64,000 nucleotides of DNA, taken from positions 1 to 64,000 of the forward strand of contig CAZRAZ010000002.1 of assembly GCA_964598275.1 (NCBI GenBank), read 5' to 3'. The stretch's first letter is position 1. Every line of letters starts with the position of its first letter. This document shows positions 50,675 through 59,206 of the stretch, in pieces. The translations under genes and the position numbers were made by a program. The DNA is from JAHIEZ01 sp964598275 (GTDB taxonomy: Bacteria; Patescibacteriota; Microgenomatia; UBA12405). The notes below the pieces were generated by a model, which had not been told where the DNA came from, ran no database searches, and saw nothing but the letters and a program-made list of their open reading frames with translations.

Positions 50675-52411
50675 CTAGACTTCAATTACCAAGGGCAGGA
50701 CCATGGGCTGGCGGCCGGTTTTGGCTAAAATTAAAGTTTCGAGATGAGCCTGAAGCTGTTCCCGAATATATTCAAAGTTAGCCGGTCTGGAAGTGACCTG
50801 GTTAAATTTGGCGATAGTTTCTTTTTTTAGAAAATTCAAAAGATCACCGTGTTCTTTAACAAAAACGAAACCACGGCTTAGAATGGTGGGGTCTTTGGTT
50901 AATTTACCGCTGACATAATCAACCAAAAGAACAACGGAAAACATGCCATCTTCGGCTAAAACTTTACGATCGCGCAGAACGGTAGCGCCAACATCACCAA
51001 TGCCAAGACCATCAATTAATACTCTTTTTAAATTGAGGTGAAATTTGGTGTCGCAGCTGCCATTGCCATTGAAAGTAACGGCGGCATCAATGTCGGGCAT
51101 GAGAATTTGATCTTCTGTGTAGCCTAAATCTTGGGCAATGGTTTGATAAGCCTTAACGTGACGATAATTACCACCGATGGGTAGTAGATATTTGGGGTTT
51201 AAAAGACTAATTAAAATGGCCTGCTCTTTTTGATAAGCATGGCCGGAGACGTGAATTTTTTCGTCGCCGTAACTGACATCGGCTCCCATTTTGGAAAGAT
51301 TGTCGATCATGGTATTGATTTTCGAGGTAGTGCCGGGAATGTAATCCGGGGCAGAAAAAATAACTTTGTCGCCGGACTTGATCTTGACGCGGTGTTTACC
51401 CATAACCATTTTTGCCAGAGCCGAGTCGGGCTGGCCGGCAAAACCGGCAACTAAAAATATCAGTTGACGATCGGGGAAGTTTTTGACTCTGTCGACGGGG
51501 AGCAAATCAGAATTTTCGATTTTAAGATAGCCGAGTTCTTTGGCCAAATTAATAGCCCGATCAATGGACATGCCAACAATAATAATTTTACGACCAACAG
51601 ATTTGGCGTATTCAATGGCCTGACCCCAACGAACGATATTACTGGAAATGGAGGTAACAAAAACTCGCCCTTTGGCAGAAACTATTTCTTCCTTAAACCT
51701 GTCGGCAATAGAGCGCTCGGAAGGGGAAAAGCCCTGCGAGTCGGCGCCTAAACAGTCGGACAAGAGACAGAGGACGCCACGATCACCAATGCGGGCAATG
51801 TGGTTTAAATCAGCCGGCTGACCAAAAAGAGGAAAGACGTCGAATTTAAAATCGGAACCATGATAAATGGTACCGGCAGGAGTGCTGACCGCCAGATGGA
51901 AAGTGTCAGGGATAGAATGAGTGACCCTAACCGGGTCGACAACAAAGGGGCCGCGGGTAATGGGAGGACTTTGATCATCGTAAACTTGGATATTGGCCCT
52001 AATGTTGGTTTCGGCCAAACGAGCCTCGATAAAGGCGGCGGCCAAGCGAGGAGCAAAAATGGGAATGTTGTTGCCCAAGAGGGGTAAAATAAAACGGATG
52101 GCACCAATATGGTCTTCGTGACCGTGAGTAATAAAAATGCCCAAGATTCTGTCCTTTTTGTCTTCAAGATAGTGAGTGTCGGGAATTTGAAGATCGACAC
52201 CAAAGATGTCTTCTTCGGGAAAGCCGGCACCGCAATCGATAATGATTATCTGACTTTTGGAAAAATCACCATTGGGAATAAACTCGTAGGCGAACATGTT
52301 TTGAGTGACGTCGCCAAAACCGCCAAGGGAAGAAATGCGAAACGAGTCATAATTTTTTTTAAATTCCCTAACCACATTTTGCGGTCGGAAAAAGTTTTTT
52401 TGTATATTCAT
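50675..52411 (-). CDS. rnj: Ribonuclease J
   Basis: 578 residues, metallo-beta-lactamase/beta-CASP. HGHEDHIGA (96-104 region) is the zinc-binding motif; YHGSDFKFDVFP, RVFVTSISSNIVRWGQ and HVSGHA follow; a C-terminal domain is present. 5'-exo/endonuclease in mRNA decay and 16S maturation. With RNase Y and PNPase it completes a Firmicutes-like decay set. Downstream member of the lon-udg-rnj run. Confidence 0.97.
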   Translation of the reverse strand: MNIQKNFFRPQNVVREFKKNYDSFRISSLGGFGDVTQNMFAYEFIPNGDFSKSQIIIIDCGAGFPEEDIFGVDLQIPDTHYLEDKKDRILGIFITHGHEDHIGAIRFILPLLGNNIPIFAPRLAAAFIEARLAETNIRANIQVYDDQSPPITRGPFVVDPVRVTHSIPDTFHLAVSTPAGTIYHGSDFKFDVFPLFGQPADLNHIARIGDRGVLCLLSDCLGADSQGFSPSERSIADRFKEEIVSAKGRVFVTSISSNIVRWGQAIEYAKSVGRKIIIVGMSIDRAINLAKELGYLKIENSDLLPVDRVKNFPDRQLIFLVAGFAGQPDSALAKMVMGKHRVKIKSGDKVIFSAPDYIPGTTSKINTMIDNLSKMGADVSYGDEKIHVSGHAYQKEQAILISLLNPKYLLPIGGNYRHVKAYQTIAQDLGYTEDQILMPDIDAAVTFNGNGSCDTKFHLNLKRVLIDGLGIGDVGATVLRDRKVLAEDGMFSVVLLVDYVSGKLTKDPTILSRGFVFVKEHGDLLNFLKKETIAKFNQVTSRPANFEYIREQLQAHLETLILAKTGRQPMVLPLVIEV

Positions 52412-52417
52412 AATTTT

Positions 52418-52993
52418 TTAATTTTTATTGATAAAGTTGCCGATAGTGATAAAATCGGCTTGAAGATCGGCCAGCATGGCACCATTGCGTAAACCGGCTG
52501 AAGGATGGTAAACGGGAATGAGGCTTAGATCCAGTCCCTGCCAAGAAAGATGCTTGGTTTGCCCGTGAACCCGGCTGATAAAATCTGTCGGCAAAAAGTA
52601 ATTTAGAGCAAAACGTCCAAGGGTGATGATAACCTGCGGTTTTAAAATTTGCAACTGGGCCTTTAAAAAGGGAGTACAAACTTTGATTTCGGAGGGCAAG
52701 GGATCGCGATTTTCAGGCGGACGATGTTTTAAGATATTACAGATAAAGACGTCTTGTCTTTGTTGATTGATTGAAGCTAAAAGTTTGTCTAATAATTTAC
52801 CGGAAGCGCCGACAAAGGGCAAGCCCTGCTGGTCTTCGTAAAAACCGGGGGCTTCACCGATAAAAACGATTTTGGCGTTAGGAGAGCCGGCGCCGGGAAC
52901 AGGGTTGGTGGCGGTGCGGTAAAGAGGACATTTGTGGCAATCTTTGACTAGCTTTCCAAGGTAGTTTAATTTTTGGGAGTTGGTGGTTGGCAT
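52418..52993 (-). CDS. Uracil-DNA glycosylase, family 4 (Fe-S)
   Basis: 191 residues. Removes uracil from DNA. GEAPGFYEDQQGLPFVGASG is the water-activating motif region; four Cys (19, 22, 85, 106) are placed for a [4Fe-4S] cluster; HPSAGLR is the C-terminal base-binding motif. Family 4/5-type UDGs can resemble this; the GEAPG variant favours family 4. The ATG overlaps closely with the stop of the 48-residue gene (TAAC-ATG). Confidence 0.93.
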   Translation of the reverse strand: MPTTNSQKLNYLGKLVKDCHKCPLYRTATNPVPGAGSPNAKIVFIGEAPGFYEDQQGLPFVGASGKLLDKLLASINQQRQDVFICNILKHRPPENRDPLPSEIKVCTPFLKAQLQILKPQVIITLGRFALNYFLPTDFISRVHGQTKHLSWQGLDLSLIPVYHPSAGLRNGAMLADLQADFITIGNFINKN

Positions 52994-52994
52994 G

Positions 52995-53141
52995 TTATTG
53001 ATAAGCGCTATTTTTTTCTTCTTCTTGAATTTGCTCCCGAAGCTGCTGGTTTTGAAAGTAGAGAGAAATCAGAAAAAGAACAGCAGTAAAGATGATGGAA
53101 AGAAAAATGATGGGGAAAATGGGCAAGTTTTGGTTTTTCAT
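52995..53141 (-). CDS. 48-residue membrane protein
   Basis: Found between udg and the Lon-type gene: begins MKNQNLPIFPIIFLSIIFTA, one membrane helix (about 7-29), then a charged coiled-coil-like tail rich in Gln/Glu (QQLREQIQEEEKNSAYQ). Its stop is 1 base before the udg ATG and its start 4 bases after the upstream stop, so it fills a space with no waste. Not recognised; resembles the small FtsL/FtsB-like shape but has too little sequence to assign. Confidence 0.6.
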   Translation of the reverse strand: MKNQNLPIFPIIFLSIIFTAVLFLISLYFQNQQLREQIQEEEKNSAYQ

Positions 53142-53145
53142 AAAA

Positions 53146-54222
53146 TTACCACTGGGGAATAAATTGTTTAACATTACTATCGTCGATTGTAATTTTGCTG
53201 GTTTTACCTTCTAAAATCAGTTTAGCAGATTTACGGCAAAGACCTTGGATGTTTCTTTGAAGAGTACGAACGCCGGCGTCAAAACCGAGAGGTCTAACAA
53301 TAAGCGGCCAAACGCCGGGGCTGATTTGCAGTTCTGATACTGCCAGACCGGCATCGGCCAGGGCCTGGGGTAAAATATAATCCCGGCCGATAATGGTTTT
53401 TTCTTCGTCGGTATAGGAGGGCATGTCGATAATCTCTAAGCGGTCTAAAACGGCGGTAGCAATACGGGTGGTGTTGTTGCAGGTGGCACAAAAAAGAGCT
53501 TGGGAGAGATCAAAAGGATAATCAATATAATGATCGACAAAGTGGTGATTTTGCTCCGGATCTAAAAGTTCGACCAAAACGCCCATAATGGTGTTTAAGG
53601 CGTCGTCGGCTACCCGATCGATTTCGTCTAAGAGAATGACCGGGTTGTTGGTTTTAACTTGGGCTAAATTTTTGATTAAAGCCCCCGGTTCGGATTGAAG
53701 ATTGAGACGGCTTTGGCCGCGAAGATAAAGCGGATCACCTAAACCGCCGAAAGGAATACGGATAAATTGGCGTCCAAGAGCATCAGCGATTGACTTGGCA
53801 ATAGTGGTTTTGCCGGTACCGACCAAACCAACAAAAAGAAGAACAGGGGCGTGGTAGCGTAAATTATGCTGACGATTTTTTTGCAAACTTAGAACAGAAA
53901 CATGTTCTAAGATTCTTTCTTTAACAGTATCAAGGCCGTAGTGATTTTGATCAAGTTTTTGTTTGGCAAAATTTAAATCCAAAATATCCTGACTTTGAGT
54001 AAACCATGGCAAACTAATGATCCAGGAAAGGTAGCGGGAAATTGACTGATAATATTGCCAGAAAGTTTCGGAAGACTCTTTATTTATTTCTAATTGAGAA
54101 AAGAGCTCGTCTACTTTTTCTTCAAGACCGGCAGGCAGCTTGACAGATTTGACTTTGGCGGCCAGTTTATCAATAGCAGATCGGACCCCAGCCGTTGCGG
54201 GGTAGACAGTGAGTTTATCCAT
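53146..54222 (-). CDS. Lon-type AAA+ ATPase without protease domain
   Basis: 358 residues. A helical lead (1-110), Walker A GLVGTGKTT (132-140), FGGLGDPLYLRGQSRL (Lon FGGxxDxxxxRGH-like), Walker B VILLDEIDRV, FCATCNNTTRIATAVLDRLE, and the small helical lid. The sequence stops at NVKQFIPQW, where Lon's Ser-Lys protease domain normally begins; the N-terminal LON substrate domain is also missing. It could be an unfoldase, a remodelling factor or a regulator. TATACT is 7 bases before ATG. Not a frameshift: it has a normal stop and a tightly spaced next gene. Confidence 0.9.
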   Translation of the reverse strand: MDKLTVYPATAGVRSAIDKLAAKVKSVKLPAGLEEKVDELFSQLEINKESSETFWQYYQSISRYLSWIISLPWFTQSQDILDLNFAKQKLDQNHYGLDTVKERILEHVSVLSLQKNRQHNLRYHAPVLLFVGLVGTGKTTIAKSIADALGRQFIRIPFGGLGDPLYLRGQSRLNLQSEPGALIKNLAQVKTNNPVILLDEIDRVADDALNTIMGVLVELLDPEQNHHFVDHYIDYPFDLSQALFCATCNNTTRIATAVLDRLEIIDMPSYTDEEKTIIGRDYILPQALADAGLAVSELQISPGVWPLIVRPLGFDAGVRTLQRNIQGLCRKSAKLILEGKTSKITIDDSNVKQFIPQW

Positions 54223-54229
54223 TTATAAA

Positions 54230-54235
54230 AGTATA
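54230..54235 (-). promoter_or_regulatory. -10 box before Lon-type gene
   Basis: Minus-strand TATACT, 7 bases before ATG, between the pnp stop and this gene; -35 weak. Confidence 0.45.
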
Positions 54236-54244
54236 CACGAGCGA

Positions 54245-56476
54245 TTAGCGACTGACGCGATTTCCCCCGGAACGGGCAGAAGGACGGCGGCGACTTTGCA
54301 AGTTAGGGTTAAATTTATTAAAACGAGGTTGGCGGTCAAAAACCGGCTGACGATCGCGGCCGGTGGAGGCAGAACCGGGATGAGCGGCTTTAAATTGAGG
54401 AGCAGATAACTTAATTTGATGATTTTCGTTAAAACCAATAACAGCAACATGCATTTTGTCGCCAATTTTGACAACTTGAGAAACATTTTGAAGGAAAGCG
54501 CCGGAAAGTTCGGAGACATGAACCAAAGCTTCGCGACCGGGTAAAAATTCAACAAATACGCCATAATCTTCGACACGGGTAACGACACCGTCAAATTCTT
54601 CGCCAATTTCGACTTTTCTAACCATGGACTTGATATGGAAGGCGGCTTTGTCGAGAAACTTTTCGTCTAAAGAAGAAATGGAGACCTGACCATCATCATC
54701 AATATCGATTTGGACTTGATACTGCTCCATGAGAGCCTTGATGGTTTTGCCGCCGGAACCGACAACTTCACCGATTTTGTCGGGATCAATTTTGACCATA
54801 ACAATTTTGGGGGCAAACTCTGAAAGTTCCGGACGGGGAGAAGGAAGGGTTTTGTCTATTAAATCCAGAATTTTCAGTCTGGCTTTGGTAGAGACGGTAA
54901 AAACTTCTTTAATCTGGGCAAAGTTTAAACCCTGACATTTGATGTCAAGCTGAATGGCGGTAATTCCATTTCTGGTACCGGCAATTTTAAAATCCATGTC
55001 GCCACAGTAATCTTCGATACCGGCAATGTCGGTTAGAAGCTGATATTTTTTATCCTCTGAAACCATGCCAACAGAAATACCAGCTACCTTATCTTTGATG
55101 GGAACACCGGCATCTAAAAGAGAGAGGGTGGAACCGCAGGTAGAGGCCATAGAAGAAGAGCCATTTTGAGAAAGAATTTCGGAATTGAGAAGAATGGTGT
55201 AGGGAAACTCTTCCACAGAAGGGATAACCGGCTCTAGAGCCTTTTCGGCTAAGGCGCCATGACCGACTTCGCGCCGATTGGGACGACCAATTCTGTCGGT
55301 TTGGCCGGTGGAAAAAGGCGGAGCGGAGTAGAAATGAAGATAGCGTTTGGTAGATTCGCCGTTTGAGTCTTCGAGTGTTTGGCAGTCGCGGAGACTGCTT
55401 AAGGTAGTGATGGTTAAGGCTTGGGTTAAACCGCGTTGAAAAAAAGCAGAACCATGAGTACAGGGCAAAACAGCAACTTGAGCCGAGAGAGGACGAATTT
55501 CGTCAAATTTACGACCGTCAAAACGGAGACCCTTTAAAGTGCGGGCGCGCAGGTGTTGTTTGATAACAGCGTGAACTGCCTCTATAAGAATAGAAACAGA
55601 GATTTCTTCTTTTTCTATTTTTTCCTGATAATCAGGAAGGCTTAATACCTTATCAACAATGGTGTTTTCGGCAAGTATATGTTTGCCGTCGTCGGCGCCA
55701 TTTTCAAAAAAACTTTCCACATCTTTTTTGATAAGGGCCTCGACCTCTTTAATAAGATTGTCTGAAGGAAGCGCCGGAATGTAATCAATTTTCTTAAGCC
55801 CGGCAGTTTTGACAAAGGTAGAGATTTCTTGATTTATTTTTTGACCAAAATCTTGCCCTTTTTTGATGGCGGAAAGCAGGGTTTTATTGTCGACAATATT
55901 GGCATTGGCTTCGATCATATTAACACCTTGAGGGCCAACACAGACTAGGAGATTGAGAGCGCTTTGATTTAAGGTTTTTAGATCGGGGTTGATGATTAAT
56001 TTATCTGCTTCTTGTGAAAGCCTAACGGCAGAAACCGGTCCGTTGAAGGGAATGTCAGATAAGGAAAGGGCGGTAGAAACAGCGAAAAAAGAAGGGATGA
56101 TGAGGTCGGTATTTTTGTCATTACTTAAAACCGTAACCAGAATCTGAACTTCGGAGTTAAAACCTTCGGGAAAGAGGGGTCGGATAGCACGATCGATAAG
56201 GCGACCGGCCAAGATGGAGGAATCGACCAAGCCGCCTTCTCTTTTGAGCCAACGACTTGATTTGATAATGCCGCCGGCATAAAGTTTGTCAATAAATTCG
56301 ACGGAAAGAGGAAAATAGTCTTTGGTAGGATCAGGTCGGCCGAGAGTGACAGCAGCTAAAATGATAGTTTTTCCACAGGTGGACAAAACGGCGCAGTTGG
56401 CTTGAGGGGCTAAAAGACCGGTTTGTAAATTTAATTTAAGAGAACCGAGATTGAGATTTAACTGTTTTTTGGACAT
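54245..56476 (-). CDS. pnp: Polynucleotide phosphorylase
   Basis: 743 residues: two RNase PH cores (FFPLSVEFIDKLYAGGIIKS; TDIAGIEDYCGDMDFKIAGT, the latter with the catalytic Asp cluster), a KH domain with VGSGGKTIKAL, an S1 domain (GVVTRVEDYGVFVEFLPGRE) and a basic Arg/Pro tail. 3'-5' phosphorolytic RNA decay. Follows rpsO by 7 bases, the conserved rpsO-pnp pair. Confidence 0.97.
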   Translation of the reverse strand: MSKKQLNLNLGSLKLNLQTGLLAPQANCAVLSTCGKTIILAAVTLGRPDPTKDYFPLSVEFIDKLYAGGIIKSSRWLKREGGLVDSSILAGRLIDRAIRPLFPEGFNSEVQILVTVLSNDKNTDLIIPSFFAVSTALSLSDIPFNGPVSAVRLSQEADKLIINPDLKTLNQSALNLLVCVGPQGVNMIEANANIVDNKTLLSAIKKGQDFGQKINQEISTFVKTAGLKKIDYIPALPSDNLIKEVEALIKKDVESFFENGADDGKHILAENTIVDKVLSLPDYQEKIEKEEISVSILIEAVHAVIKQHLRARTLKGLRFDGRKFDEIRPLSAQVAVLPCTHGSAFFQRGLTQALTITTLSSLRDCQTLEDSNGESTKRYLHFYSAPPFSTGQTDRIGRPNRREVGHGALAEKALEPVIPSVEEFPYTILLNSEILSQNGSSSMASTCGSTLSLLDAGVPIKDKVAGISVGMVSEDKKYQLLTDIAGIEDYCGDMDFKIAGTRNGITAIQLDIKCQGLNFAQIKEVFTVSTKARLKILDLIDKTLPSPRPELSEFAPKIVMVKIDPDKIGEVVGSGGKTIKALMEQYQVQIDIDDDGQVSISSLDEKFLDKAAFHIKSMVRKVEIGEEFDGVVTRVEDYGVFVEFLPGREALVHVSELSGAFLQNVSQVVKIGDKMHVAVIGFNENHQIKLSAPQFKAAHPGSASTGRDRQPVFDRQPRFNKFNPNLQSRRRPSARSGGNRVSR

Positions 56477-56483
56477 GAAGTGT

Positions 56484-56753
56484 TTATTTTTTTAGACCGA
56501 GACTGGTGATAAGTTTTTTGTACCTAGCGGAATCGTGGGCTGAAAGATAACGAAGTAAACGACGACGTTTGGCGATTTTGCTTAAAATTCCTCTTTTGGC
56601 GGGAGAGTCGTGTTTGTTTTCGTCTAAGTGCTGTTGCAGTTTTTCGACTTCCAGACCAAGAATGGCTACCTGAATTTCAGGAGAACCGGTATCACCTTTG
56701 GCTTGGGCATACTTTTTAACGATATCTATTTTTTCTTGTTTGGTTAAGGCCAT
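56484..56753 (-). CDS. rpsO: 30S ribosomal protein S15
   Basis: 89 residues, the invariant size. DTGSPEIQVAILGLEVEKLQ, HDSPAKRGILSKIAKRRRLL and YLSAHDSARYKKLI are S15. Binds the central domain of 16S rRNA. A long inverted repeat in its leader may be the site of self-regulation, as is known for S15 in other bacteria. Confidence 0.97.
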   Translation of the reverse strand: MALTKQEKIDIVKKYAQAKGDTGSPEIQVAILGLEVEKLQQHLDENKHDSPAKRGILSKIAKRRRLLRYLSAHDSARYKKLITSLGLKK

Positions 56754-56768
56754 GGTTTTTTGGCTTTA

Positions 56769-56812
56769 ATCGGTTTAAATAATAATTTTGGAATGGCGAC
56801 CAAAAAACCGAT
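56769..56812 (-). promoter_or_regulatory. Inverted repeat in the rpsO leader
   Basis: ATCGGTTT (56769-56776) pairs with AAACCGAT (56805-56812), with an inner TTTTGG/CCAAAA stem, forming a hairpin within the transcript between the TATAAT and the rpsO ATG. A role in S15 autoregulation is an inference. Confidence 0.5.
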
Positions 56813-56826
56813 AAAAGTCTAGGGGG

Positions 56827-56832
56827 ATTATA
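56827..56832 (-). promoter_or_regulatory. rpsO-pnp promoter (-10)
   Basis: Minus-strand TATAAT with TTTCCA 16 bases upstream (4 of 6). The leader is about 65 bases, unusually long for this window. Confidence 0.55.
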
Positions 56833-56840
56833 ACACAGGA

Positions 56841-57716
56841 CTAGCTAGTGGAAACAGGAGAAGTTTGGTTGGATTGAAATTTAGCAACCGGAGCTGACTC
56901 AACATTTTCGATGGGAGTAGGATTGACAAGATTGACCGGAGCAGAATCTGGTCTGATTTGGGTGGCCTTAAGACAGATGCCACCGGCTTCAAATGTTTCG
57001 GGGGAAACGTTGACAGAAAAAGACTGGGTGGAAACCCGTAAACCAATGAGTAAGTTTTTGGCAGAATCCGGGTCAAGTTGATAGCCAAGTTGGGGCAACA
57101 TAAAAGAAAAGATTTCGCAAAAAGGAGCGTCCTGATCAATTAATGAGGCTTTAGCCCAAGTTTTGGTAATGTTTTGAGGAGAAATAAAAACCCAATTACC
57201 TTGATTGACAATGGAGTTATTTTCGCCAAGAGCGGTTTCGTCGCCCAAGATAAAACCAATGTCATTGCCGGAAGATTGGTTGTTGATAAGAATTTTGTGA
57301 CTATCGATTTGAGGAGCATTTGGTTTAGTCTTAACGACTAAATTTAATTTTTGATTATCATCGTTATAAGAAACCTGATCGATGCTATCCAAAGGATAAT
57401 CAAGAGTAATAGTTAGACCGGTGGCGGAATATTTATCGGTTAACAGCTCTAAACCTGAAAGCTTGGAGTAGTCTTGGGTGGTTTTTTGGGGTGAAAAAAC
57501 AGAAACATTTAAACCGGCTTTTTTGAGGCTTAAAGCCAAGGCTAGAGAGGCGGCGATAGAATCGATTGATAAAACAGGACTGACAACAACCGCCGATTTG
57601 GCGGTGCCAAGCATTTCCTTAATTTGAATTAAATTATAGTTTTTCATATTTGGCCTGCTTCCAAATTGAGTGGAATTATTAGTTTCTGATTGAAATAAAC
57701 TGGACCTATTGGCCAT
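56841..57716 (-). CDS. DHH-phosphoesterase-like protein, degenerate
   Basis: 291 residues. The N-terminus MKNYNLIQIKEMLGTAKSAV, then SPVLSIDSIAASLALALSLK resembles the first motif of NrnA-type DHH phosphoesterases (D-x-D-xxS-xxxL), with one Asp kept. The DHH triplet and later His/Asp motifs are not visible. It sits after infB, where rbfA, nrnA or truB occur in other bacteria. The C-terminal 50 residues are low-complexity. Perhaps a non-catalytic relative. The first ATG is 2 bases after infB; an inner ATG at 57647 is possible. Confidence 0.55.
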   Translation of the reverse strand: MANRSSLFQSETNNSTQFGSRPNMKNYNLIQIKEMLGTAKSAVVVSPVLSIDSIAASLALALSLKKAGLNVSVFSPQKTTQDYSKLSGLELLTDKYSATGLTITLDYPLDSIDQVSYNDDNQKLNLVVKTKPNAPQIDSHKILINNQSSGNDIGFILGDETALGENNSIVNQGNWVFISPQNITKTWAKASLIDQDAPFCEIFSFMLPQLGYQLDPDSAKNLLIGLRVSTQSFSVNVSPETFEAGGICLKATQIRPDSAPVNLVNPTPIENVESAPVAKFQSNQTSPVSTS

Positions 57717-57718
57717 GT

Positions 57719-59170
57719 TTATTGTTCCTTAGTCTTGTAATACGATATTATAACATCGTTTAGGTGGAAATCAAGGTGGGGTTTAAAGGTTATGCCACAT
57801 TCAGAACCGAGTTTGATCTTGTCAACTTGAAGTTTGCCCTGCTGAATGCTGTCTATAGAACTGTTTTTGATGATGTCATCCCCTCTTTTGAGATGAATGG
57901 TGACACCGGCGGAAAGTTCTCCTTTGGTACATTTGATGCCGGCGATACGACGTTTGTTAATCAAAAATTGCTGAATAATTTTGCCTTCGCCAACAATGGT
58001 TTCGTCGATGGTGGGTTCAAGAATTTTTAGAACTTGAGCGTTGATATCGTCGATGATTTCGTAAATAATGGAGGATTCGAAAAGACGGACTTGTTGGTTT
58101 TTGGCTAATTTTTGGATAAAAGACGGAGTTTTTTGGTTAAAGGAAAAGATTTGGGCTCCACTACTTTCAGCTAAGAAAACATCATTTTCGCCGACCTGAC
58201 CAACGCCGGAAGTGATGATGACAACGTCATCGCTAAAACTGTTTAAAAGAGCCCGAAGGGTACCGTTAGTATCAGCCTTAACGACAATGTTTAATTGTTT
58301 ACCGGAGGCAGGAGTGGACAGGGGAGAAGACGATGGTAAGACCGGGTTGGCGGCAAGAGGAGTAGAAGTAATCTGGCTGGCAACTGCGGGAGGAGCAGCA
58401 AAACCTAAGACCTCGGCAATATCACCGGGGCCGATTTTTTTAAGAGGCTGACCACTGGGGCCGATAAGAGCCTTGATTTTGGCGGGGTGGTCGAGACTAT
58501 AAACGGTGTCACCGACAGCCAAAGTACCTTGCTTGACCACCAGACTAGCCAAGGGGCCACGGTTTTTATCCATTTTTGATTCAATAACGAAAGCCCGAAG
58601 CGGTTTTTGAGGAAAACTCTCAAGTTCCAGGATTTCGGCATTAAGAAGAATCATATCTAATAAATTGTCGATGCCTTGGCCGGTTTTGGCGGAAAGCGGA
58701 ATACAGGCAATTTGACCGCCATAATCTTCCGGATTATAGCCAAGTTCGACCAACTGACCTTTGACTTTGTCGACAGAGGCGGTTTTTAGGTCGATTTTGT
58801 TGATGGCCACGATAAAGGGGATTTTATTTTTTTCGATTAGTTTAAGACATTCTTTGGTTTGGGTTTTGATACCTTCGGCGGCCGAAACCACCAAAACCAC
58901 CAAATCAGTGACCTGACTGCCGGTATGACGCATATTAACAAAGGCGGCATGACCAGGAGTGTCGATAAAGGTAATCGAATGGGATTGTTGCTTGTCTTTG
59001 CTCTTAACTTGAACTTGATAAGCTCTGATGTGTTGGGTGATGCCACCGATTTCTTTTTGCCACAGACGACTGGAGCGGATTTTGTCTAGAAGGGTAGTTT
59101 TGCCATGGTTGATATGCCCCATGAGGGTGACAATGGGAGGACGGAATTGTTTTGTTTGAATTTTGACCAT
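57719..59170 (-). CDS. infB: Translation initiation factor IF-2, minimal form
   Basis: 483 residues, without the long N-terminal domains; the GTPase begins at residue 10. P-loop GHINHGKTTLLD (18-29) has Asn where the family has Asp (GHVDHGKT). DTPGHAAFVNMR, NKID and SAKTGQG are normal, and two beta-barrel domains plus the fMet-tRNA-binding C2 domain (GSECGITFKPHLDFHLNDVI) follow. Places initiator tRNA on the 30S. Between nusA and the DHH-like gene. Confidence 0.95.
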   Translation of the reverse strand: MVKIQTKQFRPPIVTLMGHINHGKTTLLDKIRSSRLWQKEIGGITQHIRAYQVQVKSKDKQQSHSITFIDTPGHAAFVNMRHTGSQVTDLVVLVVSAAEGIKTQTKECLKLIEKNKIPFIVAINKIDLKTASVDKVKGQLVELGYNPEDYGGQIACIPLSAKTGQGIDNLLDMILLNAEILELESFPQKPLRAFVIESKMDKNRGPLASLVVKQGTLAVGDTVYSLDHPAKIKALIGPSGQPLKKIGPGDIAEVLGFAAPPAVASQITSTPLAANPVLPSSSPLSTPASGKQLNIVVKADTNGTLRALLNSFSDDVVIITSGVGQVGENDVFLAESSGAQIFSFNQKTPSFIQKLAKNQQVRLFESSIIYEIIDDINAQVLKILEPTIDETIVGEGKIIQQFLINKRRIAGIKCTKGELSAGVTIHLKRGDDIIKNSSIDSIQQGKLQVDKIKLGSECGITFKPHLDFHLNDVIISYYKTKEQ

Positions 59171-59206
59171 GAATTAGAATGTTGTAAAAAAAAGTAAACC
59201 ATTATC

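Noticed and set aside
53146..54222. Lon-type gene as a pseudogene or frameshifted lon
   Set aside because: Motifs intact, normal stop, next gene starts 4 bases later; no leftover protease sequence.
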